Notes under the pieces: model-generated
The model's input: only the letters and a program-made list of their open reading frames with translations
Told to the model about the DNA's origin: nothing
Databases searched by the model: none
Source of the DNA: Bradymonas sediminis
GTDB lineage: Bacteria; Myxococcota_A; Bradymonadia; Bradymonadales; Bradymonadaceae
DNA: 64,000 bases
NCBI RefSeq assembly: GCF_003258315.1
Contig: NZ_CP030032.1
Location: 844,001-908,000, forward strand
Direction: 5' to 3'
Made by a program: the position numbers and the translations under genes
In this document: piece by piece, positions 17,317 to 26,799 of the stretch
Numbering within the stretch: position 1 is the first letter of the stretch
How the letters are laid out: each line of letters opens with the position of its first letter

Positions 17317-18880
17317 CCGGAGCCAGACCATCCTGGTCTGGTGGCATTTTGAGAAGAATTTTACTCGCCAGACCTTGAAGGTCTGGCTCCGGGGGAAGCG
17401 CCGGACAAGTATTGGATAAATAAGTGCCCGACACCAAAAACCGGAGCCAGACCATCTTGGTCTGGTGGGATTTTGAGAAGAATTTTACTCGCCAGACCTT
17501 GAAGGTCTGGCTCCGGGGGAAGCGCCGGACAAGCATTGGATAAACAAGTGCCCGACACCAAAAACCGGAGCCAGACCATCTTGGTCTGGTGGGATTTTGA
17601 GAAGAATTTTACTCGCCAGACCTTGAAGGTCTGGCTCCGGGGGAAGCGCCGGACAAGCATTGGATAAACAAGTGCCCGACACCAAAAACCGGAGCCAGAC
17701 CATCTTGGTCTGGTGGGATTTTGAGAAGAATTTTACTCGCCAGACCTTGAAGGTCTGGCTCCGGGGGAAGCGCCGGACAAGCATTGGATAAACAAGTGCC
17801 CGACACCAAAAACCGGAGCCAGACCATCTTGGTCTGGTGGGATTTTGAGAAGAATTTTACTCGCCAGACCTTGAAGGTCTGGCTCCGGGGGAAGCGCCGG
17901 ACAAGCATTGGATAAACAAGTGCCCGACACCAAAAACCGGAGCCAGACCATCTTGGTCTGGTGGGATTTTGAGAAGAATTTTACTCGCCAGACCTTGAAG
18001 GTCTGGCTCCGGGGGAAGCGCCGGACAAGCATTGGATAAACAAGTGCCCGACACCAAAAACCGGAGCCAGACCATCTTGGTCTGGTGGGATTTTGAGAAG
18101 AATTTTACTCGCCAGACCTTGAAGGTCTGGCTCCGGGGGAAGCGCCGGACAAGCATTGGATAAACAAGTGCCCGACACCAAAAACCGGAGCCAGACCATC
18201 TTGGTCTGGTGGGATTTTGAGAAGAATTTTACTCGCCAGACCTTGAAGGTCTGGCTCCGGGGGAAGCGCCGGACAAGCATTGGATAAACAAGTGCCCGAC
18301 ACCAAAAACCGGAGCCAGACCATCTTGGTCTGGTGGGATTTTGAGAAGAATTTTACTCGCCAGACCTTGAAGGTCTGGCTCCGGGGGAAGCGCCGGACAA
18401 GCATTGGATAAACAAGTGCCCGACACCAAAAACCGGAGCCAGACCATCTTGGTCTGGTGGGATTTTGAGAAGAATTTTACTCGCCAGACCTTGAAGGTCT
18501 GGCTCCGGGGGAAGCGCCGGACAAGCATTGGATAAACAAGTGACCGACACCAAAAACCGGAGCCAGACCATCTTGGTCTGGTGGGATTTTGAGAAGAATT
18601 TTACTCGCCAGACCTTGAAGGTCTGGCTCCGGGGGAAGCGTCGGACAAGCATTGGATAAACAAGTGCCCGACACCAAAAACCGGAGCCAGACCATCTTGG
18701 TCTGGTGGGATTTTGAGAAGAATTTTACTCGCCAGACCTGGAAGGTCTGGCTCCGGGGGAAGCGTCGGACAAGCATTGGATAAACAAGTGCCCGGCACCA
18801 AAAACCGGAGCCAGACCATCTTGGTCTGGTGGGATTTTGAGAAGAATTTTACTCGCCAGACCTTGAAGGTCTGGCTCCCG
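17317..18880. repeat. Tandem array of 13 x 124-bp units, each a 76-bp inverted-repeat element plus 48-bp spacer
   Basis: Units start with CCGGAGCCAGACC at 17317, 17441, 17565 and so on every 124 bases to 18805. Within each unit a 76-bp element has perfect 13-bp inverted ends (CCGGAGCCAGACC / GGTCTGGCTCCGG). It folds into two hairpins, CCAGACCATCTTGGTCTGG and CCAGACCTTGAAGGTCTGG, joined by an AT-rich middle (GATTTTGAGAAGAATTTTAC). A constant 48-bp spacer (GAAGCGCCGGACAAGCATTG...) follows. Inner units look identical; changes cluster in the first unit and the last three to four. A degenerate half-unit precedes at 17261-17316. It resembles REP/BIME or MITE arrays rather than CRISPR, since the spacers are constant. 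124 is not a multiple of 3, so the overlapping 99-codon frames on the minus strand are artefacts. Confidence 0.95.
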
Positions 18881-18903
18881 GGGGGGAACTCCGGGTTATG
18901 TCG

Positions 18904-20076
18904 TCACAGGCTCACCGAACAGAATTGCTCATAGTCGATAAACTCGATCGGGCCGGCGTCGTCGCCGCAGACCGCACAGCCCGGATCGCGGCGCAATTTA
19001 AGCTCGCGGAAGTTCGTCTTGAGCCCGTCAAACAAAAGCAGGCGTCCCGCCATCGACTCGCCGACGCCCAGTAATAACTTAATGGTTTCAATGGCTTGCA
19101 GGCTCCCGACGATGCCCGGAAGCACGCCCAGGACGCCGGCCTCCTGGCAACTCGGCGCGAATTCGGCGGGCGGCGGCTCCGGGTAGAGGCAGCGGTAGCA
19201 GGGGCCGACGTGGGGCACAAAACTCGTGACCTGCCCCTCGAAACGGAAGATGGAGCCATGGACGTTCGGGATGCCGAGCTTCACGCAGGCGTCGTTGATC
19301 AGATAGCGCGTGGGGAAGTTGTCGCCGCCGTCGACCACCAGGTCATAGCCCTCGAAGATCTCGAGGATATTCTTGCTGGTCAGACGAGTGTTGTGCATCT
19401 CGATTTTGACGTCGGGGTTGAGCGCCTGCAGCGTCTTCTTGGCCGACTCGACCTTGGGCTCGCCGATGCGCTCGTCGGTGTGCAGGATCTGGCGCTGCAG
19501 GTTCGAGCGGTCGACGACGTCGGAGTCGATGATGCCAATTTGGCCCACACCCGCGGCGGCCAGATATAGGCCGACGGGGCTGCCGAGCGCGCCCGCGCCG
19601 AGCATCATCACCTTCGAGTTGAGCAGCTTTGTCTGGCCCTTCTCGCCGACCTCCGGGATGATCAGGTGGCGGCTATAGCGGGTCATCTGCTCCGGCGTGA
19701 GCGTCTTGGCGATATGCACCGGGAAGCCCTGCTGCTTCCACGCACGGAACCCGCCTGCCACCGACGCGACGTTCGTGTAGCCGAGGTCTTCGAGCGATTT
19801 CGCGGCGAATAACGAGCGCGTGCCGCCGGCGCAGTAGAGCAGAATCTCGCGCTCGCGATTGCTCTCGATATTCTCGATCTTCATCTCGAGGGTGCCACGC
19901 GGGATAAACTCACAGCCCTCAACATGCCCGTCGACGAACTCGTCGCGCTCGCGCACGTCGATGATCAGCGGCCCGTCCTCGGCACCTGCTTCCTTCCACC
20001 GAGAGTGGAGTTGCTCGGCGTCGACCTCTCGAATCGTTTCCCTGAGCTTGCTGACTATTTCGTTGATTCCGGCCAC
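18904..20076 (-). CDS. moeB: Rhodanese-MoeB/ThiF fusion: sulfur-carrier adenylyltransferase
   Basis: 390 residues. An N-terminal rhodanese domain (LIIDVRERDEFVDGHVEGC; catalytic Cys82 in LLYCAGGTRS) is joined to an E1-like adenylyltransferase domain. The latter has ATP loop GAGALGSPVGLYLAAAGVG, then DVVDRSNLQRQILH, and two Zn Cys pairs (CYRC and CAVC). Such proteins adenylate and then thiolate the C-terminal Gly of MoaD/ThiS-type carriers for molybdopterin, thiamine or thiouridine. In MOCS3-like enzymes the rhodanese is C-terminal; here it comes first. The start is GTG at 20076 with GGAG six bases upstream; the longer frame to 20133 has no such site. The carrier served is not encoded nearby. 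Confidence 0.88.
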   Translation of the reverse strand: MAGINEIVSKLRETIREVDAEQLHSRWKEAGAEDGPLIIDVRERDEFVDGHVEGCEFIPRGTLEMKIENIESNREREILLYCAGGTRSLFAAKSLEDLGYTNVASVAGGFRAWKQQGFPVHIAKTLTPEQMTRYSRHLIIPEVGEKGQTKLLNSKVMMLGAGALGSPVGLYLAAAGVGQIGIIDSDVVDRSNLQRQILHTDERIGEPKVESAKKTLQALNPDVKIEMHNTRLTSKNILEIFEGYDLVVDGGDNFPTRYLINDACVKLGIPNVHGSIFRFEGQVTSFVPHVGPCYRCLYPEPPPAEFAPSCQEAGVLGVLPGIVGSLQAIETIKLLLGVGESMAGRLLLFDGLKTNFRELKLRRDPGCAVCGDDAGPIEFIDYEQFCSVSL

Positions 20077-20301
20077 GGTGGACTCCTTCGGTGAGTGAGC
20101 GATCAAAATTGAGTAGCCCTGGAAAACGGGCATATAGAAAATTTGGATGCAATGGAAAAACAGCTCGGCGCTAAATCCATAGCAACCAGGTATGGTTTGT
20201 TCAACAAATCCGCCGGTGATTTGTTCCCGTGGATCGAGACGCTGGCCAATACGGGCGCCTTAGAGGTCGGCGGCGCTCGAAGCGGTGAGGGCGCCGATAC
20301 G

Positions 20302-23118
20302 TCAATCGCCGACATCGTCGATGCCATCTTTGATGCGCTCGAGCGTGCGACGGCGCTCGATCATCGTGATGGTTTCGTCGATGAGGTTTTGCTTTTTGGG
20401 CTCTGAGGTTTCTCGAATCTTTTCAAGGGTTTCGAGTAGCTCCAAGTCTTTATAGAAGGCGAGGGCGCGCAGGGAGATCTGCTGAATTTCGGGAGAGGTC
20501 GAGGACGCGGCCAACTCGAGCATCGCAGCGCGCGCCTCGAGATTTCTGCGGCGGCCAAGGGTCATAAAAACGCGCTGGCGCGCGATATGTTGAGCCTTCG
20601 GGTCCTCGAAGAGTTGCTCCCAACCCTGGGCGCGAAAGATGCCGAGCAAAAAGTCCTCGCCCGACTGGCTGATGTCGAGCCCGAGCAGGTTAAACATCTC
20701 CAAACGCAGCGCGACATTCACCGAGGGGTCGCGAATGATTCTCTCCGCGATCTGGGCGTCCAGGTGCCCCTCGGCGCGGCGCAGGGCGCGCGCGGCGAGC
20801 AGGGCGGTGTCGGAGTTCGGCTCTTCCGCAAATAGCGTCTGGAAGCGCTGGATCGCCCTCGGATCGCTGCTCTTTGCGAGGATGATGAACGCTCGTTGCA
20901 ACCCCGCCTTCCACCGCTCGGTCTGTGAGTATTCGATGACCGCTTCGAGGTCTTGTGCAAGATCGCTTCGCTCGCTGAGGGCGCCGATCGCCGCGATGCG
21001 CACGTCCGGGGACTCGTCTTTGAGCGCCGCGACGAGGATATCGCGCGCCTCGGGCGCCGGGTTGCGAGACAGCGCCTGCACGCTGGCCCTGCGGGTCATG
21101 GGGTCCGGGTCGCTGATATATTTCGGTTGGATGATCTCGACAAAACCCGGCACGTGGAAGTATTTCGCGAGCTCGAGGATGCGAAGGCGGGTGCGTCTTT
21201 TGTCGGCCGCAGCCAGGATTTCTTTATAGAGCTCCGGGCGAGGAAGTTCGCCCTGGTCCCGATAATGAAGGCGGTGGCCGAGCAGGTTCAGGGCCTGAAT
21301 GGCGTCATAGCCCGCCACCACGCCCGGGTTCTCGCTGGCGTGTACGAGCAGCGGCTCAATCATCGGATATTTGCCCGCGCTGAGGGCGCGAATGCGCTCA
21401 TTGCGCTCGGCGAGGGTGCCCTGGCCGAGCTGGTCGATGAGTTGGACCAGCTCGTCGGTCGACGCCACCCGCCCGATCAGGCGCAGCAAGTCGACGCGTT
21501 TTTGGGGGGACTGAATCGAGTTTTCCCGCATATACTCGATGAGCCCCGGCGACGCGTGTTGCTGCAGCGAGGCCAGGGCGCGTTTGATGGCGCGGTATTC
21601 CGGGGCGCCCGGGTCGGTGTGGCGCAGGAAGTCGATCAGCAGCGAGGCGGCCTCGTTGGACGGCAGGCTTCCGATGAGCGCGATGATGCGCTCGCGCTCC
21701 ACGGGCGTGCCCTCGCTGGCCGCGCGGCGGACTTCCTTGCTCAGCGGTGTCTTCAGCGCCAGGGCCATCTGGGCGATGCGGGCGCGGGTTCGCCCGTCGG
21801 GTTCGCTGGCGATGCGCGCGACGATTTGCTTGGCGGTTTGCTCCGGATTCGCCAGGTGCAGCGAGGAATACGGGGTGATCTGGGCGATCACCACGGTCTC
21901 GGTAGCCCAGTCCGGCTGGCTCTTAATTGGCTGGCCCGGCGTGGACTCCAATAGCATCACGCTCATGCAGTTTGTCTTGACCGGTTCGGGCAATTTCACC
22001 ACGACGCCGTGGCCGGCGTTGACGCTCTCGAGGGGCACATCTTCGAGGTCGACCACAAAACGTGAGCCATCCGACAGGGCCAGCAGGACCTGGCTGGGGC
22101 GGGCGAACGCGGCGAGTGTGTCTTCGTTGGTGCCAAGTCCGGTGACGATGCGAACCGAGCTTAATTCGATCGCGTCGTTGATCTGAGCGCTGACAAATTC
22201 CCCGCGCCCCAGGCCCTCGGCGCCCTCCATCCAGACCGTGTCGAATCGCTGGTCTCCCAGCTCAAGCGGGCGAATCGTTGCGCCCTGGCGACTCCCTCCG
22301 CGACGGTCGCTTGAGGCCGCGAACCATTGGGACCAGGTGCGCAAAAAGGGCGGGTTAAAGTCATCGTCGGCCGCTTCGCTTGTGAGCGATTTCGCCCCGT
22401 CGAGCAGCGCGTCGATATTCACCCGGTTCACGAACGCGTCGCTGGCGGGCTCGTAGACCTCGAAGATCGGGGAGTATTTGCCCTGCACCGTGTCGACGCC
22501 GCAGAAATTTGAGCTTCGGTTGGGGCGGCGGCGGATCAGTCGATGCTCGCCGCGCGGCGTGATGATTTTGAATTGGGAGCCGCCGTCGAGCAGCGAGTAT
22601 TTGGCGGTGCCCACGCGCCGCCACTTTCGATTCTCGCGAATCCACGCGACCTGAAATTGTGCCGCGTCGGGAGGGGTATCCGCGTTGATGCCGGGCAGCG
22701 CGGTGAGCAGAAGGATATGGGCGCCGTCGCGCAGGCGCTCGGCCTGCAATTCATAGCCATAATGCTCGAGCGTCGCCCAGGCCGGGAAGGTGTCCTGAAA
22801 GACGAGCTTCTTTTTGCCCGTCGCCGAACTTATCGTCAGCGCCCAATCGCGCTTGTTGAGCGCGCCGCGGTCGCCGGTTTGTAGCGGCTCCTCGCTGAGG
22901 GTGAGTTTAAGGCGGTCTTTTATGTTATCTTCTTGTAATATAAGGGTTTTTTGAAAGCGTTGGCCTGCGATTTCTGCGCCGGTCGCGCTCGGCTTGGCAC
23001 CCGCCTCTTGAGCCGTCGCGCTCGCCGGAAGACCCAGGGAGATGAGCAATAGCCCGAGCGAAATCATGCCTGACTGCCGGCGAATCGCTGCGTAAAGTCG
23101 GTGTGCTTTGATGCTCAT
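20302..23118 (-). CDS. Exported HEAT-repeat protein with a discoidin-like N-terminal region
   Basis: 938 residues. A signal peptide (SGMISLGLLLISLGLPASATAQ) predicts export. Residues ~40-420 are beta-rich and include a segment around 290-400 (FDTVWMEGAEGLGRGEFV... ELSSVRIVTG) that looks like a discoidin/NADase-type glycan-binding domain. From ~430 to the end are many HEAT-type helical pairs (DPDPMTRRASVQALSRNP, DESPDVRIAAIGALSE, ARDILVAALK), built for protein binding. It probably works in the periplasm or at the surface as a scaffold or adhesin. A Nudix gene lies 63 bases upstream on the same strand. No enzyme motif is seen. Confidence 0.6.
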   Translation of the reverse strand: MSIKAHRLYAAIRRQSGMISLGLLLISLGLPASATAQEAGAKPSATGAEIAGQRFQKTLILQEDNIKDRLKLTLSEEPLQTGDRGALNKRDWALTISSATGKKKLVFQDTFPAWATLEHYGYELQAERLRDGAHILLLTALPGINADTPPDAAQFQVAWIRENRKWRRVGTAKYSLLDGGSQFKIITPRGEHRLIRRRPNRSSNFCGVDTVQGKYSPIFEVYEPASDAFVNRVNIDALLDGAKSLTSEAADDDFNPPFLRTWSQWFAASSDRRGGSRQGATIRPLELGDQRFDTVWMEGAEGLGRGEFVSAQINDAIELSSVRIVTGLGTNEDTLAAFARPSQVLLALSDGSRFVVDLEDVPLESVNAGHGVVVKLPEPVKTNCMSVMLLESTPGQPIKSQPDWATETVVIAQITPYSSLHLANPEQTAKQIVARIASEPDGRTRARIAQMALALKTPLSKEVRRAASEGTPVERERIIALIGSLPSNEAASLLIDFLRHTDPGAPEYRAIKRALASLQQHASPGLIEYMRENSIQSPQKRVDLLRLIGRVASTDELVQLIDQLGQGTLAERNERIRALSAGKYPMIEPLLVHASENPGVVAGYDAIQALNLLGHRLHYRDQGELPRPELYKEILAAADKRRTRLRILELAKYFHVPGFVEIIQPKYISDPDPMTRRASVQALSRNPAPEARDILVAALKDESPDVRIAAIGALSERSDLAQDLEAVIEYSQTERWKAGLQRAFIILAKSSDPRAIQRFQTLFAEEPNSDTALLAARALRRAEGHLDAQIAERIIRDPSVNVALRLEMFNLLGLDISQSGEDFLLGIFRAQGWEQLFEDPKAQHIARQRVFMTLGRRRNLEARAAMLELAASSTSPEIQQISLRALAFYKDLELLETLEKIRETSEPKKQNLIDETITMIERRRTLERIKDGIDDVGD

Positions 23119-23181
23119 GAACGGCCTTTGATAATACTAAAAAAGATAGAGGCTACGCGTGGTTCTGGGCGACCGATGCGA

Positions 23182-23646
23182 TTATTTCGCCGCGGACTTA
23201 TCGCGATAGCGCTGCAGCTCGGCCGCAGGGGCGGGGCGTTTGCCGCTGCGTCGATACTCTCGGTAATGCGCCAGAATGCGCGCGTGGTCAAAGGCGATAT
23301 CTTCGGGGAGCGCGTCGAGCTCAAAGAGCCGAGCGTCGGCGGCGTCATCGCGCGCGTCGGGCGCGCCGGTCGCCGTGGCGATAAACACCGCCGACATCGT
23401 GTGCTGGCGCGGGTCGCGCTGTGGGTCGGAGTAGACATAGAGCAGGTCCGTCAGCTCGACCTCAAGCCCGGTCTCCTCCATCGCCTCGCGCCAGGCGGCG
23501 TTTTCTACGCTCTCACCCTCGTCCACAAAGCCCCCCGGAATGGCCCAGCCCAGCGGCTTGTTCTTTCGCTCGATCAGCACGACGCGCCCGTCGATCTCGA
23601 TGATAATATCAACAGTGGGCGTCGGATTTTTATAGTTCTCAGTCAT
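23182..23646 (-). CDS. Nudix hydrolase (ADP-ribose pyrophosphatase-like)
   Basis: 154 residues. The Nudix box is complete: [19 protein letters not shown] then EETGLE (G-x5-E-x7-REUxEExGU), the metal site for splitting nucleoside diphosphates linked to another group. The N-terminus ([21 protein letters not shown]) and the [19 protein letters not shown] segment resemble ADP-ribose/NADH pyrophosphatases. A basic 25-residue tail follows. It is likely a cytoplasmic nucleotide-clearing enzyme; the substrate cannot be fixed from sequence. Divergent from maf. Confidence 0.85.
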   Translation of the reverse strand: MTENYKNPTPTVDIIIEIDGRVVLIERKNKPLGWAIPGGFVDEGESVENAAWREAMEETGLEVELTDLLYVYSDPQRDPRQHTMSAVFIATATGAPDARDDAADARLFELDALPEDIAFDHARILAHYREYRRSGKRPAPAAELQRYRDKSAAK

Positions 23647-23747
23647 AATTATAGCGCCGATATTTTGACAATGTGCAGAAGCAAACCTACCGTCCGGCCG
23701 AACTCAGGGCGATGATGCCCGCCCGCCTTTTTAACCCCGACAGGCCT

Positions 23748-24434
23748 ATGTCTCAAGCTAGCAGCGACGCGATCGCACAGAATAACTCGTCAAACCCAAT
23801 CTCCGACACCCAGCGCGGTTTTATCCTCGCCAGTGGATCGCCGCGGCGCCTTGAGCTGATGGCGAAGTTGGGCTTTGCGCCCAAGGTTCGGGTCAGCGCG
23901 GTGCCCGAGGAGCGCGGGGCGGGCGAATCGCCCAGCGAGTATACCCGACGCTTGGCGCTTGCGAAGGCCGAGGCGGTGCGCGATGAGATGGCCGCCGAGA
24001 GCGACGTGCGCGACTGGATTTTGGCCGCCGACACGATCGTGATTATCGAGGATGAGGCCGGCCGCGAGGTCGTGCTTGAGAAGCCCGCCGACGGGGACGA
24101 AGCCGCCGAGATGCTCGGGCGCTTGTCCGGGCGCGCGCACGTCGTGGAGACCTCTTATTGCTGGCTGCAACGCTCGACGGGTCGCTCGAAGGTCGAGTCG
24201 GTGCGGGCGAAGGTCGAGTTTCGCGAACTCACCCCCGAGATGATCGCGCGCTACGTCGCCACCGGTGAGTCGCTCGATAAGGCTGGCTCCTACGGGATTC
24301 AGGAGGTCGGCGCGGCCCTGGTTCGGCGCATCGAGGGCTCGTATTTCACGGTGGTCGGGTTGCCGGTCTGCGAGGTCGTTGAGACCCTGACCGAGCTCGG
24401 CGGGTTGAGCGGATTTCCCTTTCAAGACGAATAG
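23748..24434 (+). CDS. maf: Maf-family nucleoside triphosphate pyrophosphatase
   Basis: 228 residues from MSQASSDAI. The signature ILASGSPRRLELMAKLGF (start of the mature domain), the catalytic AADTIVIIED and the C-terminal GSYGIQEVGAALVRRIEGSY are all diagnostic. Maf proteins hydrolyse non-canonical or modified dNTP/NTPs (dTTP/UTP or m7GTP types) and are tied to division arrest. The ~20-residue N-terminal extension is unusual. A longer GTG frame from 23673 is less likely. It heads a plus-strand run maf-yggS-proC-divIVA with short gaps. Confidence 0.9.
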   Translation: MSQASSDAIAQNNSSNPISDTQRGFILASGSPRRLELMAKLGFAPKVRVSAVPEERGAGESPSEYTRRLALAKAEAVRDEMAAESDVRDWILAADTIVIIEDEAGREVVLEKPADGDEAAEMLGRLSGRAHVVETSYCWLQRSTGRSKVESVRAKVEFRELTPEMIARYVATGESLDKAGSYGIQEVGAALVRRIEGSYFTVVGLPVCEVVETLTELGGLSGFPFQDE

Positions 24435-24447
24435 ACACAAGAGTTAT

Positions 24448-25209
24448 ATGTCTGAAGACACTACGGTTTCTAAGAATTCATCGGCCGACGCAGCGCTCCG
24501 CGCCAACCTCGCAGAGATCCGCGCGCGCGTCGACGCCGCGTGTTCGCGCGCCGGGCGCAGCGTCGAAGACGTCACGCTGGTCGCCGTGAGTAAGACCCAC
24601 TCGGTCGAGGCGATTCGCGCGCTCTACGACGCCGGCCAGCGGGTCTTCGGCGAGTCCTATGTGCAGGAGTGGCAGGAGAAGAGAGAGCTGCTTGAGGGCG
24701 CCGGTTGTGGCGATGTCGAGTGGCATTTTATCGGCCATCTTCAGTCCAACAAGGCCAAATATCTCGCCGATGAGGTCGCGTTGATCCATTCGGTGGACCG
24801 AAAGAGCGTGCTCAAGCGTCTGCAAAAGCGCTCGCGCGAGCCGGTCGACGTGCTATTGCAGGTCAATGTGGGAAATCAGTCGACCAAAGGTGGCGTTGCT
24901 TCAAACGCGGTGATCGACCTGATTAAGACGGCGCGAGAGTTCGCGGATATCCGCGTCTGCGGGCTGATGTGCATCCCGCCTTATGTCTCGAATCCGGAGG
25001 ATAATCGCGGTCATTTTCGCCAGATGCGCCAGACCTTTGAGCGTGCTCGTGAGTGGCTGGGCGCCCAGGAAGATGGCGATGAGGCGAGCGCGAATTTTCG
25101 GCATTTGTCGATGGGGATGAGCGGTGATTTTGAGGTCGCCATCGAAGAGGGCGCGACGCATGTGCGCGTGGGAACGGCGCTATTTGGCGCGCGAGATTAC
25201 GATAATTAA
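24448..25209 (+). CDS. yggS: YggS-family PLP homeostasis protein
   Basis: 253 residues. The PLP-binding Lys is in LVAVSKTHSVEAI (about residue 51). The family blocks FGESYVQEWQEK (usually GENY), WHFIGHLQSNKAKYL, VLLQVNVG and LSMGMSGDFEVAIEEGATHVRVG are all present. It is a single-domain fold III PLP protein that controls free PLP and amino-acid balance. It lies 13 bases after maf and 23 before proC, the common yggS-proC pairing. Confidence 0.93.
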   Translation: MSEDTTVSKNSSADAALRANLAEIRARVDAACSRAGRSVEDVTLVAVSKTHSVEAIRALYDAGQRVFGESYVQEWQEKRELLEGAGCGDVEWHFIGHLQSNKAKYLADEVALIHSVDRKSVLKRLQKRSREPVDVLLQVNVGNQSTKGGVASNAVIDLIKTAREFADIRVCGLMCIPPYVSNPEDNRGHFRQMRQTFERAREWLGAQEDGDEASANFRHLSMGMSGDFEVAIEEGATHVRVGTALFGARDYDN

Positions 25210-25232
25210 TCAATGGCTTAGGGCGGATCATC

Positions 25233-26060
25233 GTGGATAAATCGACGGATAAATTGGGCGCTTCGCAGGTCATCTTCGTGGGCTGTGGGCGCATGGGAAG
25301 TGCGTTGGCCGAAGGGGTCGTAAATTCGGGGCGAGTGAAGGGCGAGCGCGTGGTTTGCCTGGACGCGGACGCGGCGAAGGCGAGCGCGTTGGCCAAAAAG
25401 ATCGGCGCCCAAACGCAACTTCTTGAGGGCTTCGAAGGCGCGCGGATTTGGATCATCGGCGTAAAGCCCAATGACGTCGCCAGTGTCATTAGGAGCTACG
25501 CGAGCCAGTTTGAGAGCAACGACACGGTCGTTTCGATCGCGGCGGGCCTGCGGCTTGGGTATCTGCGTAACCTTCTGCCCCCTGGGGTTGGGTTGGTTCG
25601 GGCGATGCCGAATACCCCGGCTCTGGTGCAGCGCGGTGTCACTGGGATTATGGCCGATGATAAGGAGGATTTGACGCCAATTCGGGCGTTATTTGAGGGC
25701 GTGGGGCATGTGGTCGAGCTCAAGGCGGAGTCGGAATTCGACGCGCTCACCGGCCTGAGCGGCAGCGGCCCGGCGTATATTTTCACCGCCATCGAGGCGC
25801 TCGCCGACGGCGGTGTCTTGATGGGCTTGAGCCGTGAGGTTGCTCGCCAGCTTGCGGTGCATACCGTTGCTGGGGCGGCGGCGATGGTCGAGGCCGATCC
25901 GAGCGTGCATAGCGCGGAGTTAAAAGATCGGGTGGCGAGTCCTGGAGGGACGACCATCACGGCGCTGGCGTCGCTTGAGGCCAATGGTTTTCGCCACGCG
26001 TTGATCGAAGCGGTGCGAAGCGCGGCGCTACAGAGCCGCGCGATGAGCGGGGAAGAGTAG
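25233..26060 (+). CDS. proC: Pyrroline-5-carboxylate reductase (ProC)
   Basis: 275 residues, the usual length. It makes L-proline from pyrroline-5-carboxylate with NAD(P)H. Evidence: N-terminal Rossmann motif VIFVGCGRMGSALAEGVV, GLVRAMPNTPALVQRGVTG, and the C-terminal signature LKDRVASPGGTTITALASLE, with ALTGLSGSGPAYIF at the dimer core. It starts with GTG at 25233. The order yggS-proC-divIVA is a common arrangement. Confidence 0.95.
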   Translation: MDKSTDKLGASQVIFVGCGRMGSALAEGVVNSGRVKGERVVCLDADAAKASALAKKIGAQTQLLEGFEGARIWIIGVKPNDVASVIRSYASQFESNDTVVSIAAGLRLGYLRNLLPPGVGLVRAMPNTPALVQRGVTGIMADDKEDLTPIRALFEGVGHVVELKAESEFDALTGLSGSGPAYIFTAIEALADGGVLMGLSREVARQLAVHTVAGAAAMVEADPSVHSAELKDRVASPGGTTITALASLEANGFRHALIEAVRSAALQSRAMSGEE

Positions 26061-26169
26061 GGCGGATAAAAACATGACGACGCGCCCAGAGGGTGTATAA
26101 AGGAAGGCGCAGTGAACGTGATGTGAGATGCGTTTTGGACCGAATAATGCGACCACGGAGGGCAGCAAG

Positions 26170-26781
26170 ATGATAAAGTTTAGCGCTGAAGATATCGTCA
26201 ATCAGACTTTCGAGACCCGCTTTCGCGGCTATGATCGCGCCCAGGTCGATGAGTTTCTAAACGGGCTGAGCCGCGAATTCGATCATATCGTGACCGAGCA
26301 CAAGCAAGCGCGCCAGGAGCTCAAAGAATATAAGGCGGAGCTCAGCGAGTATCGCCGCCGCGAGGCCAGCCTGCACGACGCGCTGAATATGGCTCGGCAG
26401 GTCGGCGAGCAGATCCGCCAGCAGTCCGAGCGCGACGCAGAGTTGACCATTGCTGAGGCCGAATTGCGCGCCGAGCGGATGTTGGCCGGCGTGCAGAATC
26501 GGGTCAGCGCGCTGCGCGAAGAGATGTTTGAGTTGCAGCAGCAGCGCGTGCGCAGTCAGACCGAGCTTCGAAATGTGCTCGAGTCACACCTGAAGATGCT
26601 CGACCTGCTCAGCCCGCCCGAGAATGTGCAGCGCTCGTCGATCTCGCGCGCGCCCAAGCCCCCGCAGGGCGATCCGCGCGATCACGACGCTCATTTTGAG
26701 GTCGGCGACGAGGATATCGAAGACGCTCATGCCATCGACACCGTCTCGAAGACGGCGCCCGGGATCGTCGGCGCCTCCTGA
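26170..26781 (+). CDS. divIVA: DivIVA-domain coiled-coil protein
   Basis: 203 residues from MIKFSAEDIVNQ, chosen because GGAGG lies 8 bases upstream; a GTG/ATG extension to 26128 is possible. Residues 1-35 are the DivIVA membrane-curvature domain (FETRFRGYDRAQVDEFLNGL). A coiled coil runs to about residue 150 (EYKAELSEYRRREASL, ALREEMFELQQQRVRSQTEL), followed by an acidic disordered tail. DivIVA proteins mark cell poles or septa and recruit wall or division machinery. It follows proC by 109 bases. Confidence 0.88.
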   Translation: MIKFSAEDIVNQTFETRFRGYDRAQVDEFLNGLSREFDHIVTEHKQARQELKEYKAELSEYRRREASLHDALNMARQVGEQIRQQSERDAELTIAEAELRAERMLAGVQNRVSALREEMFELQQQRVRSQTELRNVLESHLKMLDLLSPPENVQRSSISRAPKPPQGDPRDHDAHFEVGDEDIEDAHAIDTVSKTAPGIVGAS

Positions 26782-26799
26782 TTTGTCGGCGACCTTTGT

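Noticed and set aside
17225-18819. Twelve overlapping minus-strand frames of about 99 codons with near-identical proteins
   Set aside because: They are created by the 124-bp repeat read through its three frames; no ribosome sites, and 124 is not divisible by 3.
17317-18880. CRISPR array
   Set aside because: Repeats and spacers are both constant, units are 124 bp, and no cas genes are present.
20077-20133. Upstream ATG start for the rhodanese-MoeB gene
   Set aside because: A GTG at 20076 has GGAG six bases before it and directly precedes the rhodanese domain.
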